DNA of 64,000 nucleotides from JASHPR01 sp963844655 (GTDB lineage: Bacteria > Actinomycetota > Actinomycetes > Streptosporangiales > Streptosporangiaceae): the NCBI GenBank assembly GCA_963844655.1, contig CAWJPA010000004.1:744001-808000 (forward strand). Direction: 5' to 3'. The position numbers and the translations under genes were made by a program. A model generated the notes under the pieces. That model saw only the letters and a list, made by a program, of their open reading frames with translations, had not been told where the DNA came from and ran no database searches. Below, piece by piece: positions 51,925 to 60,472 of the stretch. Numbering within the stretch: the first letter of the stretch is position 1; each line of letters starts with the position of its first letter.

Positions 51925-52965
51925 TCAGAGCGAGCTGCGGACCGAGGCGGCCGCCTGGCCCATGTTGCGCAGCTTCGCGTAGGCCGCGGTCCGGCTGAAG
52001 TAGCCGAGCCCGCAGTCGGGCGCGACCAGCAGCCGGTCGGCCGGCACGACCTCGAGCCCGCGCCGGATCCTGGCCTCGATCTGATCGGCGGTCTCCACCT
52101 GGAGGTTCTTGGCGTCGACCACCCCGACGCCGAGCACCTTGTCGGTGGGGAAGTCGCGGAACGCCTCCAGCTCGTCGAAGTTCTTGTTGGTGAACTCCAG
52201 GTGGATCACGTCGGCGGGCGACTCCTTGAACAGCGGCATCATCGACGCGGCGTGGTTGTCGAAGATGTCCCGCTGGCCGTCCACGCTGCCGTAGCAGACG
52301 TGCCAGAACTTGATCGCGTCCACGCCATCGAACATGATGTTCTGCATCTCGATCTGCCACATGTCCGTGGTGTACGGCGGCAGCACGTCGATCAGCTGGA
52401 CCGCTTCCAGGCCGAGGCTGACCAGGTACTTGAGTTCCTTGTTCATCGCAATCGCCAGGTCCCTGGCCACCGCGACCTGGTCACCGTAGTGCTCGTCCTT
52501 GACGATGATGCTCTGCTGGGCCGGGCCGAGGAAGGCCACCTTGAACGGCTTGTCGGTGGCGTTCTGCATGGTCATGACCACGCTCTCGAAGATCGGCCGC
52601 TCCCAGGTGATCTTGTCGGCGACCACGGCCTGGTAGAACGGCCGGTACTTCGCGCCCTCTCCTGGCGGCCCGTACGGCTTGAAGCCGCCCAGGTTCTCCG
52701 GGATGAAGTGGAAGATCGGCTCGAGCTGGAAGCCGGGGGCCTCCCACTCGTAGTACTGGGCCCCGTCGCACAGGATGTCCAGCCCGGCCAGTTCCTGCTC
52801 GTGGGCGCAGATCTTGCACGCGTCCTCGTAGGCGATGCGCAGGTTGTGGCTGCGGTAGACCGGCTCGCTCAGCGAGCCGAGGACGCGGCCCTGCAGCCAG
52901 TGCGGCCGGGGAAAGGCCGATACCGCCGACACCGGAAGCAGGACGTCCTCACCACGTATCTCCAT
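51925..52965 (-). CDS. MetE-like zinc enzyme, second epoxyalkane:CoM transferase paralogue
   Basis: This 346-residue protein (ATG 52965, with AAAGGTGAG upstream) has the zinc ligands HxC in FWHVCYGS, a glutamate in IHLEFTNKN and a cysteine in APDCGLGY. The overall layout matches the transferase at 30297-31400, but the sequence is clearly divergent, including FPRPHWLQG at the N terminus. It may handle a different epoxide or a different CoM or thiol substrate. Its gene follows the E1 beta gene by 210 bases. Confidence 0.78.
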   Translation of the reverse strand: MEIRGEDVLLPVSAVSAFPRPHWLQGRVLGSLSEPVYRSHNLRIAYEDACKICAHEQELAGLDILCDGAQYYEWEAPGFQLEPIFHFIPENLGGFKPYGPPGEGAKYRPFYQAVVADKITWERPIFESVVMTMQNATDKPFKVAFLGPAQQSIIVKDEHYGDQVAVARDLAIAMNKELKYLVSLGLEAVQLIDVLPPYTTDMWQIEMQNIMFDGVDAIKFWHVCYGSVDGQRDIFDNHAASMMPLFKESPADVIHLEFTNKNFDELEAFRDFPTDKVLGVGVVDAKNLQVETADQIEARIRRGLEVVPADRLLVAPDCGLGYFSRTAAYAKLRNMGQAAASVRSSL

Positions 52966-53175
52966 CGATCTCACCTTTCATGCTGACGGCTGGGCTGTCT
53001 ACCCGGCGGCGGCCCGGCCCGGGCCCGTCCCGTGGCGGCGGCGGGCCGACGGTTCACCGGTCCTGGATGTCACTGTGGGTCAGGGCCGCGGCAGCGACCA
53101 TGACCTGCCCGGACCAACTCACCGCCGGGACTGGGCCTTGCGGGACACCGGCCGGCCCTGCGGGCCAGGTCCTGG

Positions 53176-54156
53176 CTAGCCATGACCGAGGACCGCGCGG
53201 GCGGCCGCGACCACGCGAGCGGGCGACACGTCCACCTCGGCCTCGAGCGAGGCGGCCACGGGCAGCGGCACGTTGCCGCCGCTGACCCGGGTCACCGGCG
53301 CCCTCAGGTCACCGAACGCCTCCTCGGCCACGATGGCCGCGATGGCCGCGCCCCAGCCGAGCTGGCCCGGGTTCTCCTCGGCCACCACCAGGCGCCCGGT
53401 GCGCCCGACCGAGGCCAGCACGGCCGCGGCGTCCAGCGGCACCAGCGTGCGCAGGTCGAGCACCTCGGCCGCAATCCCGTCTTCCGCCAGTTCGTCGGCG
53501 GCGGCCAGGCAGGTCCCGACCGTGATCGACAGCCCGACCAGCGTGACGTCGCCGCCCCCGCGCAGGGTACGGGCCTGGCCCAGCGGCAGCACGTGCTCGC
53601 CCTCGGGCGCCTCCTCCTTGCGGCCGTACAGCGCCTTGTGCTCAAACACCAGCACCGGGTCGTCGTCCCGGATCGCGGCGGCGAGCAGCCCGAAGGCCTC
53701 GGCCGGCCCGGCGGGGGAGACGATCTTGAGCCCGGGCACGGCCATGGCCCAGTTCTCCACCGACTGGCCGTGCTGGCTGCCGAACCCGAGCTTGCCCGAG
53801 CCGTTGGCGCCGCGCAGCACCAGCGGCATGCTGACCTGGCCGCCGGTCATGTAGCGCACCTTGGCGATCTCGTTGGCCACCTGATCCCAGCAGGTCGCGT
53901 AGAAGTCGGCGAACATGATCTCCGCGACCGGCCGCAGCCCGGCCATGGCCGCGCCCATGGCCGCGCCCGCGATGGCCTGCTCGGAGATCGGCGTGTTCCA
54001 CACCCGGTCCGGCCCGAACTGCTCGCGGAGCCCGCCGGTGGTCTTGAACACCCCGCCGGAGGCCACGTCCTCGCCGAGCAGCACCACCCGGTCGTCCCTG
54101 GCCATCTCCTGGGCCAGCGCGGCGGCCACGGCCTGCCGGTAGGTCAGTTCCGCCAT
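53176..54156 (-). CDS. 2-oxoacid (pyruvate/acetoin) dehydrogenase E1 component subunit beta
   Basis: This 326-residue protein has ELTYRQAVAAALAQEMARD, VVLLGEDVASGGVFKTTGGL, NTPISEQAIAGAAMGAAMAG and SGKLGFGSQHGQS, typical of TPP-dependent E1 beta subunits. The C-terminal transketolase domain includes VVAEENPGQLGWGAAIA. ATG 54156 follows GGGAG and overlaps the alpha gene by 13 bases. No E2 (acyltransferase) or E3 gene is in the window. It may use a partner encoded elsewhere or act as an acetoin-type dehydrogenase. Confidence 0.88.
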   Translation of the reverse strand: MAELTYRQAVAAALAQEMARDDRVVLLGEDVASGGVFKTTGGLREQFGPDRVWNTPISEQAIAGAAMGAAMAGLRPVAEIMFADFYATCWDQVANEIAKVRYMTGGQVSMPLVLRGANGSGKLGFGSQHGQSVENWAMAVPGLKIVSPAGPAEAFGLLAAAIRDDDPVLVFEHKALYGRKEEAPEGEHVLPLGQARTLRGGGDVTLVGLSITVGTCLAAADELAEDGIAAEVLDLRTLVPLDAAAVLASVGRTGRLVVAEENPGQLGWGAAIAAIVAEEAFGDLRAPVTRVSGGNVPLPVAASLEAEVDVSPARVVAAARAVLGHG

Positions 54157-55121
54157 TGCCAGCTCCCGTCGCTCCACACGTCGGTCCACGCGCTCGACCC
54201 CTCGGGCACGGGCCGGGCCAGCACCTGCTTGGCCAGGTCGGCCAGTTCGGCCTTGGTGCGCGCGTCGATCTCGTCCAGCTTCGCGGTGTCGGCCCCGGCC
54301 GCGGCCAGCGCCGCCCGGGTACGCAGCAGCGGGTCGCGCTCGCGCCACTGCGCCACCTCCTCGGCGGGACGGTAGGCGCCGCCGTCGGCGACCGAGTGCC
54401 CCTTCAGCCGGTAGGTCTGCGCCTCGACCAGGCTCGGGCCCTGCCCGCTGCGGGCCGCTGTGACCGCGTCGCCGACCACCCGCTGGACGGCGGTCACGTC
54501 GTTCCCGTCGACCACCACCCGGTCCAGCCCGTAGGCGGCCGCCCGGTCGGCGGCGGGCAGCTCGACCGGGATCACCTCCGAGATCGGCGTGTACTCCATG
54601 TACCAGTTGTTCTCACAGACGAACACGACCGGCAGCCGCCACACCGCGGCCAGGTTCACCGCCTCGTGGAACGCGCCGATGTTGGTCGTCCCGTCGCCGA
54701 AGAAGCACACCGTGACCTGCCCGGTGCGGCGGATCTTCGCCGCCCAGGCGAGTCCGCAGGCGATCGGGAGATGAGCCCCCACGATCGCGTAACTGCCGTA
54801 GTAGCCGTGCTCGACGCTGGTGATGTGCATCGAGCCGCCCTTGCCCCCGCAGATCCCGCCGGCCCGGCCGAGCAGCTCGGCCATCACCGCATCGGGCGGC
54901 GCACCGCGGGCCAGGGCGTGCGCGTGCCCGCGGTACGTGCCCAGCGAGCAGTCGCCGGGCCGCAGCACCGACGCGGCGCCGACCGCGATCGCCTCCTGGC
55001 CGAGGCCCAGGTGCGCCGGGCCGTGGATCAGCCCCTGCCGGTAGAGAGCGTCGGCGCGCTCCTCGAAGTAGCGCAGGAAGCACATGCGCTCGTACAGGTC
55101 GAACCCGTCCGCCACGTCCAT
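54144..55121 (-). CDS. 2-oxoacid (pyruvate/acetoin) dehydrogenase E1 component subunit alpha
   Basis: This 325-residue subunit has the TPP/magnesium motif FFGDGTTNIGAFHEAVNLAA followed by FVCENN. HLGLGQEAIAVGAASVL and GGKGGSMH lie upstream of it, and the phosphorylation-loop-like YRLKGHSVADG lies towards the C terminus. The length is typical of acetoin dehydrogenase E1 alpha or short pyruvate E1 alpha. It is preceded by a palindromic hairpin (55164-55185) and lies inside the CoM/alkene gene set. An unusual 2-oxoacid or diketone from that pathway is possible, but acetoin or pyruvate are the default choices. Confidence 0.88.
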   Translation of the reverse strand: MDVADGFDLYERMCFLRYFEERADALYRQGLIHGPAHLGLGQEAIAVGAASVLRPGDCSLGTYRGHAHALARGAPPDAVMAELLGRAGGICGGKGGSMHITSVEHGYYGSYAIVGAHLPIACGLAWAAKIRRTGQVTVCFFGDGTTNIGAFHEAVNLAAVWRLPVVFVCENNWYMEYTPISEVIPVELPAADRAAAYGLDRVVVDGNDVTAVQRVVGDAVTAARSGQGPSLVEAQTYRLKGHSVADGGAYRPAEEVAQWRERDPLLRTRAALAAAGADTAKLDEIDARTKAELADLAKQVLARPVPEGSSAWTDVWSDGSWQWRN

Positions 55122-55163
55122 GGCCTGGACGCTACGGCGGCCCGTGCATCCTGGCCTCGTCCT

Positions 55164-55185
55164 GGCGGGCCTAACCAGGCCCGCC
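55164..55185. terminator. Hairpin GGCGGGCCT-AACC-AGGCCCGCC
   Basis: This is a perfect 9-bp stem with a 4-base loop in the 104-base gap between the second PucR-type gene and the E1 alpha start. It could terminate the former or serve as an operator of the latter. No T run follows on the minus strand. Confidence 0.5.
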
Positions 55186-55225
55186 CGCTCCGCCCTGCCG
55201 GCCATCGTCGCTCGGCGTGAGGGGC

Positions 55226-56917
55226 CTAGCCGCGGAGGGCCTGGAGAGTGACCCAGGCCCGGGTGGCGAGCTCCAGGCTGAACCGAGTCTCGGGGTCGCT
55301 CAGGTCGAGGCCGGTCAGCTCGCGTATCCGGTGCAGCCGGTACTTCAGGGTGCTGCGGTGCACGGACAGAGCCTTGGAGGTGGCCTCGTAGCCGCCGCCG
55401 TGCTGCAGGTACTGGGTGAGCGTCTTCAGCAGCTCGGTGTGCTTGCGCTCGTCGTAGTCGGCCAGCACGCCGAGCCACTTGCGGACGAAGCCCTCCACGT
55501 CGGCGAGATCATCCACCGAGGCGAGCATCCGGAGCACGTCCAGCTCGGCGAAGGAGGAGGTGCGCTCCTCCTGGGAGGACGCCTTCTGCAGCCGCAGCGC
55601 GAGCTGCGCCTCGTGCAGGGACCGCGACAGCTGGGACGGCCGGGGATACGGCTCCCCCACGCCTACCCGGCAGCGGCCGCCGCCGAGCTGCGCCACGATG
55701 GCCAGGCGCAGGGCCGCCCAGTCGGTGTCGCCGGCCGGGGCCACGATCACCACGGTCCCCGCCATCATGCCGAGCAGCGCGGGCAGCGGCTGCTGGCGCA
55801 GCGCGCGGCGCACGGCGAGCAGCACGTCCTCGTCGGCCGGGGAGCTCTCGGTGACCTCCGCCACCGCCACCTGGTGCGGCAGGCCCAGGTCGTAGCCCAG
55901 CGCCTCGGCCCGCTGGTAGGCGCTCTCGTCGTCGGTGCCGGTGAGCAGGTCCTGCACGAGCTCGCGGCGGACCCGCAGCTCGGTGTCGGCCACCCCGCGC
56001 AGCCGGGCCAGCTCGACGGCGAGCACGGTCGCGCCGTGCTCGATCGCCATCACGTCGGTGGTGCCCGCGCGGCGGTCCGGGTCCATCAGCGCCAGCAGGC
56101 CGGTCACGCCGGGCCGCGGCGAGGCCAGGGCGACCACGCGATCGCCGTCACGGACCGAGCGGCCCGCGGTCATCAGGCGGCGCAGCAACTGCTCCCGGTC
56201 GTAGGCGGGCGGCTTCGGGTACGGGTCGGGCTTGCCGGGGCCCGCCCACGCGGACAGGTTGCCGTACCGGTCTTCGACCGCCACGGCCAGCCCGGTCAGG
56301 TCGTGCAGCGCCTCGGCGATGCCGGGCGCGCCCTCCCCGGCGGCCGCGACCCGGGTGAGGCGCTCGTGGATCTGCATGCCCCGGCGCAGCGTGGCCACGG
56401 TCTCCTGCAGTGCCGCGTTGGTCTGGGCCAGCTCCGCGGCGATCGCGCGCTCCCGCGCGTGCAGCTGCGCGTTGGATACCGCCACCCCGGTCTGCTGCGC
56501 CACCACCTGGGCCAGGAACTGGTCCTCGCCGGTGGGCTGGGCCCCGGCACAGGCGATCATGTGCCCGATCGGGCCGGCGATGCTGCGCATCGGGTACGCC
56601 CAGGCCCAGCCGCCGTCGCTGGAGGTCATCACCTTGCCGCCGGTGTCGGGCAGGCTGTGCAGCTGCTCGCTGAGCTGTGGCGGGATGGACCGGGCGCCTT
56701 GGGCGTCGGTCCGCCAGGCGTCGCCCACAGCGAACCCGGCGATCCGCCACGCCCCGAGCGACGACGCCGCGGACACGGCCAGGCGGAGGATCTGCTCGTC
56801 GTCCGCGCTCTCGGTCATCAGGATGGACAGCACAAGCAGCGCCCGGAGGTTGGTCAGCTGGCCCCGGAGCGAGCCGAGTTCGTCGCCGTGACCCGCGGAT
56901 GACCCGTTTGCGCCCAA
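55226..56917 (-). CDS. PucR-type transcriptional regulator with GAF domain (copy 2, diverged)
   Basis: This 563-residue protein has the same plan as copies 1 and 3: a GAF-like domain (FLAQVVAQQTGVAVSNAQLHAR), a central region starting AVEDRYGNLSAWAGPG, and a C-terminal helix-turn-helix YLQHGGGYEATSKALSVHRS plus TLKYRLHRIRELTG. It starts at TTG 56917. It lacks an adjacent MEDS gene and lies between the SDR genes and the E1 genes. A copy of the AAGAACCGGC box lies about 80 bases upstream, so it may be autoregulated. Confidence 0.83.
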   Translation of the reverse strand: MGANGSSAGHGDELGSLRGQLTNLRALLVLSILMTESADDEQILRLAVSAASSLGAWRIAGFAVGDAWRTDAQGARSIPPQLSEQLHSLPDTGGKVMTSSDGGWAWAYPMRSIAGPIGHMIACAGAQPTGEDQFLAQVVAQQTGVAVSNAQLHARERAIAAELAQTNAALQETVATLRRGMQIHERLTRVAAAGEGAPGIAEALHDLTGLAVAVEDRYGNLSAWAGPGKPDPYPKPPAYDREQLLRRLMTAGRSVRDGDRVVALASPRPGVTGLLALMDPDRRAGTTDVMAIEHGATVLAVELARLRGVADTELRVRRELVQDLLTGTDDESAYQRAEALGYDLGLPHQVAVAEVTESSPADEDVLLAVRRALRQQPLPALLGMMAGTVVIVAPAGDTDWAALRLAIVAQLGGGRCRVGVGEPYPRPSQLSRSLHEAQLALRLQKASSQEERTSSFAELDVLRMLASVDDLADVEGFVRKWLGVLADYDERKHTELLKTLTQYLQHGGGYEATSKALSVHRSTLKYRLHRIRELTGLDLSDPETRFSLELATRAWVTLQALRG

Positions 56918-56996
56918 TCGTCCACCGCCCCGTGGAGCCTGGTAGACGGGAATCGTAGATCAACTTCGCGCGCGCGGCTAACCCCTGCAGGGTCAG

Positions 56997-57034
56997 AAGA
57001 ACCGGCGTACCCTGTCCCGCCAGGACAAGGTCCT
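56997..57034. promoter_or_regulatory. Conserved box C: AAGAACCGGC-N9-CCCGCCAG
   Basis: AAGAACCGGC is at 56997-57006 and CCCGCCAG at 57016-57023, upstream of the PucR-type gene at 56917. It is followed by the short inverted repeat AGGAC-AAG-GTCCT. It matches boxes at 45158 and 60421 in sequence, with a spacer one base shorter. Confidence 0.55.
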
Positions 57035-57067
57035 AAAGTACCGTTACGCTCCGCTCCGGGCTGACCC

Positions 57068-57841
57068 TCACTGTGACGTCATGCCGCCGTCCGCGGTGAT
57101 CACCGAGCCGGTCAGGAACGAGGAGTCATCGCTGGCCAGGAACAGGGCCACGGCGGCGATCTCCTCGGGGGTGCCGAGCCGCCCGATCGGGTACTTGGCC
57201 ACGGTCATCGCCAGCCCGGCGGCCATGTCGCCGCCGCCGCGGGCGCGCAGCATGGGCTCCATCAGCGGCGTGTACACGGTGCCCGGGCAGATCACGTTGA
57301 CCCGGATGCCCCGCGGGGCCAGGTCCACGGACATGGACCTGGTCAGCGCCACCACCGCGCCCTTGGACGCGCAGTACGAGGCGAAGTTCGCGATGCCGAC
57401 GACGGCCGCGACCGAGCCCTGGTTGATGATCGACCCGCCCCCGGACGCCACCATCGAGCGGGCGGCCACCCGCGAGCACAGGAACGTTCCCTTGGCGTTG
57501 ACCGCGAAGCTGCGGTCCCAGTCCTCGTCGGTGGCGTCGATGACCGAGCCGCTGCTGTTCACGCCCGCGTTGTTGTAGAGCACGTCCACCCGGCCGAACT
57601 CGGCGCTGATCTGGCCGAAAGCGCTGTCGACCTGGGCCGGGTCCGAGATGTCGGCGGCGACCGCCAGCGCGCGGCCGCCCGCCCCGGAGATCTGCGCCGC
57701 GGTCTCCTTGGCGGCGTCGGCCACGAGGTCGACGATCGCGACCTCGGCCCCCTCGCGTACGAACAGCTCCGCGGCGGCCCGGCCGATCCCGGAGCCTGCC
57801 CCGGTCACCACGGCCACCTTGCCGGCCAGCTTGCCTGTCAT
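57068..57841 (-). CDS. SDR family oxidoreductase, candidate S-hydroxyalkyl-CoM dehydrogenase
   Basis: This 257-residue classical SDR has VVTGAGSGIGRAAAELF, NNAG at residues 90-93, the active-site serine S143, Y156 and K160 (SYCASKG) and TADGG at the C terminus. It follows the R-specific dehydrogenase gene by 44 bases. In epoxypropane metabolism two stereospecific dehydrogenases oxidise R- and S-hydroxypropyl-CoM, so position suggests the S-enzyme. I cannot identify sulfonate-binding residues with confidence. A general SDR with another alcohol substrate is the alternative. GGCAGGA precedes the ATG. Confidence 0.78.
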   Translation of the reverse strand: MTGKLAGKVAVVTGAGSGIGRAAAELFVREGAEVAIVDLVADAAKETAAQISGAGGRALAVAADISDPAQVDSAFGQISAEFGRVDVLYNNAGVNSSGSVIDATDEDWDRSFAVNAKGTFLCSRVAARSMVASGGGSIINQGSVAAVVGIANFASYCASKGAVVALTRSMSVDLAPRGIRVNVICPGTVYTPLMEPMLRARGGGDMAAGLAMTVAKYPIGRLGTPEEIAAVALFLASDDSSFLTGSVITADGGMTSQ

Positions 57842-57885
57842 CGGGTCCTGCCTTCCTGTGCGCCGCTTGCTTGCCTGGCCGCCGG

Positions 57886-58632
57886 TCAGATCGCGGTCAT
57901 GCCCCCGTCGACGACCAGCGGATGGCCGGTCATGTAGCCCAGCCGGCCGGAGGCCAGCAACGCGACCGCGTCGGCGATCTCTTCGGGCGCCGCGACCCGG
58001 CCGACCGGGATCCGGTCTTCCACCTCGGCCCGCAGCTCCGGCTGGTCCAGCCGCCAGCTCGTCATCGGCGTGTAGACCATCCCCGGGCACACGGCGTTGG
58101 CCCGGATGCCCGCGGCCGCGTAGTCGACGGCGATCGACCGGGTGAGCATCAGCGCCGCGCCCTTGGACGCGGTGTAGGCGCAGCGGGCGGGGAAGGCGAC
58201 GAGCCCGGCCACGGACGCAATAGTGATGATGTGGCCCGACCCCCGGGCGACCATCGACGGCAGCACCGCCCGGCTGCACAGGAACGGCCCGCGCACATTC
58301 ACCGCGTGCACCCGGTCCCACTCCGCCACGGGAGTCTCGTGACACCGGGCCGCCTCCCGGGACCCGGTGATCCCGGCGTTGTTGACCAGCACATCGATCC
58401 CGCCCAGCCGGTCGATGACGCTGGCCATCGTCGTGGTCACGTCCGCTTCGTCGGTGACATCACAGCGGAGGGCGAGCGCGGCGGCCCCGTCCGCGATGCT
58501 GGGGGGCTGCACGTCCAGCACCGCGACGGTGAAGCCGTCCTGGGCCAGCCGCCTGGTGGTGGCGAGCCCGATGCCGGACCCGCCGCCGGTGACCACCGCC
58601 ACCGTGCCTGCCGCCACGGGGCCTGCCATCAT
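57886..58632 (-). CDS. xecD: 2-(R)-hydroxypropyl-CoM dehydrogenase-like SDR
   Basis: This 248-residue SDR has VVTGGGSGIGLATTRRLAQ, NNAGITGSREA and the catalytic S140, Y153 and K157. It shares FPARCAYTASKG and TSWRLDQPELRAEV with the Xanthobacter R-enzyme. In that enzyme R152 (three before the tyrosine) and R196 bind the CoM sulfonate. The equivalents here are R150 and R194. This makes an R-hydroxyalkyl-CoM dehydrogenase more likely than a generic SDR. It is downstream of the 2-ketopropyl-CoM carboxylase gene by ten bases, so it shares that transcript. Confidence 0.88.
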   Translation of the reverse strand: MMAGPVAAGTVAVVTGGGSGIGLATTRRLAQDGFTVAVLDVQPPSIADGAAALALRCDVTDEADVTTTMASVIDRLGGIDVLVNNAGITGSREAARCHETPVAEWDRVHAVNVRGPFLCSRAVLPSMVARGSGHIITIASVAGLVAFPARCAYTASKGAALMLTRSIAVDYAAAGIRANAVCPGMVYTPMTSWRLDQPELRAEVEDRIPVGRVAAPEEIADAVALLASGRLGYMTGHPLVVDGGMTAI

Positions 58633-58642
58633 GGCCTCGCCG

Positions 58643-60301
58643 TCACAGGTTCACCGGGTTGAGCTGGCCCGCCCGCAGCCGGGACAGCTGGATGAAGTGC
58701 TCCGGGTTGAGGAAGAGCTCGTTCAGCTCGGCTATCTGGTCCATGGTGAAGCCCTCGGGCCGCCGGATCAGGTAGTCGATGTACTGGAACGCGTCCTTGG
58801 CGCCGTAACCCACGTGGTGCGCACCGAGGATCTTGCGCGAGTCCGCGTCGATCACCAGCTTGAGCCAGCCGGACAGGACCGGCCGGGTGAACGCGTACAG
58901 CATCGAGCCCTCGGCGGCCGGGAGCGCGAACGTCTCAGGGTCGGCGTCGTCCGGCGGCATCTGGATCTTGATGACGTTCGGGTACTTGGCCTTGGCCTCG
59001 GCCTCGGACAGGCCGCACCAGGTCACCTCGTAGGTCGTGTGCAGGAAGTCGGGGTACTCGGTGTAGTCGAACTCGTAGTCCTCACCCATGATGTTGCGGG
59101 CGGCGCCGACCCCGCACTTGCGGGCCTTGAACATCTCCATGGGCGGGCCGACCAGGTCCCCGGCGGCGTACACGCCGGGCACCGAGGTCCGCATGTGCGT
59201 GTCGGCGACCACGAAGCCGCGCTCGTCGGTCTCCAGCCCCAGTGGCGCGTACATGCTGAGGTCGGGCCGCTCCCCGGTGCCGATGAACACGAAGTCGGTG
59301 GCGATCTCGGCGGTCTCGCCGCTGGCCGTGCGGTAGCGCACGCCGGTGACCCGGCCGTTGCCGAGCACCTCGAGCGGCTCGGCGCCCTCGACGATGTCGA
59401 TGCCGCGGTCGGTCATCATCGAGATCACGTACTCACGCAGCCCCTCGTCCACGTGATGCAGGCTGGCCGTCTCCATCAGCGGGCTCCGGGTCAGGATCGT
59501 GGTCCGGCACCCGGTGGCGTGGAAGAACGAGCCGTACTCCAGGGCCACCTTCGAGCCGCCGATGATCACGCACCGGTTGGGCTCGTAGTCCAGGTTCTCG
59601 ATCAGCGTGGCGAAGTCGTAGACGCCCTTGGTGGTGATGCCAGGGATCTGCGGGTAGATGGTCTGCGCCCCGGTGCTCAGCACGAGGTTCTTGGCCCGGA
59701 ACCGCTCCCCAGCGACCTCGACCGTCCGGTCGTCGATCACGGTGGCCGGCGCATTGAGTATGAACTCCATGTCGAGCTGTTCCTTGGACTGCCAGTTCAT
59801 AATCCCGTGCGGGTAGCTCCGCCCGGCCTTGAACAGCTCGACGATCTCCCTGATGCTGGCCTGCTTCTCGTCGAACGTCGGGTACCACAGTCGGCCTTGC
59901 ATGTGCCGCGCCAGGTCGAGCTCGCGGGCGCACTCGGAGAACAGGTGATGCGGCACGCAGGCCTGGTGCGGGCACGACCCGCCGAGGAACGGCCAGGCGT
60001 CGATGGTGAGCTGGCGGCCGCCCCTGGCCCGCAGGAACGCCGAGCCGAACCGGCCCGCCGCCCCGCCACCCACGAAGATCGCGTCGTACTCGCGGTCGTC
60101 CTCGTCGGGCGTGGCCACGTTCCACAAGGCCTCGGTGTTGCTCTGCGGATGCTCGACGATGTCGTCGATCAGCACGGCCCACTCACCCACGGTCAGCGGG
60201 GCGCCGTCCGCGCCGCGGTCGCTCTGCGCCATCGGCCCCAGGGCACCGATCCGGTCTCGCAGGGCCTTGAACCCGTCGCCCGGGTTCCGTACGTCGATCA
60301 T
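58643..60301 (-). CDS. xecC: 2-ketopropyl-CoM oxidoreductase/carboxylase
   Basis: This 552-residue disulfide oxidoreductase family flavoprotein has AIFVGGGAAGRFGSAFLRA and the redox pair C110/C115 in GGSCPHQACVPHHLFSEC. VIIGGSKVALEYGSFFHATG and MEMFKARKCG follow. Near the C terminus, FLNPEHFIQLSRLRAG has phenylalanine F530 and histidine H535. Ordinary members carry a His-Glu acid pair there, while the carboxylase has Phe-His, which lets the enzyme carboxylate rather than protonate. The product from ketopropyl-CoM is acetoacetate plus free CoM. The N terminus is about 28 residues longer than the Xanthobacter enzyme; a start at 60232 is possible. Confidence 0.92.
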   Translation of the reverse strand: MIDVRNPGDGFKALRDRIGALGPMAQSDRGADGAPLTVGEWAVLIDDIVEHPQSNTEALWNVATPDEDDREYDAIFVGGGAAGRFGSAFLRARGGRQLTIDAWPFLGGSCPHQACVPHHLFSECARELDLARHMQGRLWYPTFDEKQASIREIVELFKAGRSYPHGIMNWQSKEQLDMEFILNAPATVIDDRTVEVAGERFRAKNLVLSTGAQTIYPQIPGITTKGVYDFATLIENLDYEPNRCVIIGGSKVALEYGSFFHATGCRTTILTRSPLMETASLHHVDEGLREYVISMMTDRGIDIVEGAEPLEVLGNGRVTGVRYRTASGETAEIATDFVFIGTGERPDLSMYAPLGLETDERGFVVADTHMRTSVPGVYAAGDLVGPPMEMFKARKCGVGAARNIMGEDYEFDYTEYPDFLHTTYEVTWCGLSEAEAKAKYPNVIKIQMPPDDADPETFALPAAEGSMLYAFTRPVLSGWLKLVIDADSRKILGAHHVGYGAKDAFQYIDYLIRRPEGFTMDQIAELNELFLNPEHFIQLSRLRAGQLNPVNL

Positions 60302-60414
60302 CGCTCACCCCTCGTGGCCGCGTGCGCGGCACCCGTGCTGCCGCCCTGTGCGGCGAACACCGTGCTTGCCTGTTCAGCATCACCGGCCGCGTCCCGGGCG
60401 GGGCAGGTCCCCCA

Positions 60415-60450
60415 GGGACGAAGAACCGGCAGGGCATCGCCCCGCCAGAC
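60415..60450. promoter_or_regulatory. Conserved box B: GGGAC-N-AAGAACCGGC-N10-CCCGCCAG
   Basis: GGGAC is at 60415-60419, AAGAACCGGC at 60421-60430 and CCCGCCAG at 60441-60448. The box lies 114 bases upstream of the carboxylase start on the minus strand. It is near-identical in layout to box A at 45152, so the carboxylase/SDR operon and the disulfide reductase/aldehyde dehydrogenase pair are probably co-regulated. Confidence 0.62.
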
Positions 60451-60472
60451 CAGGGCCGGGAAACGGGGCCAG

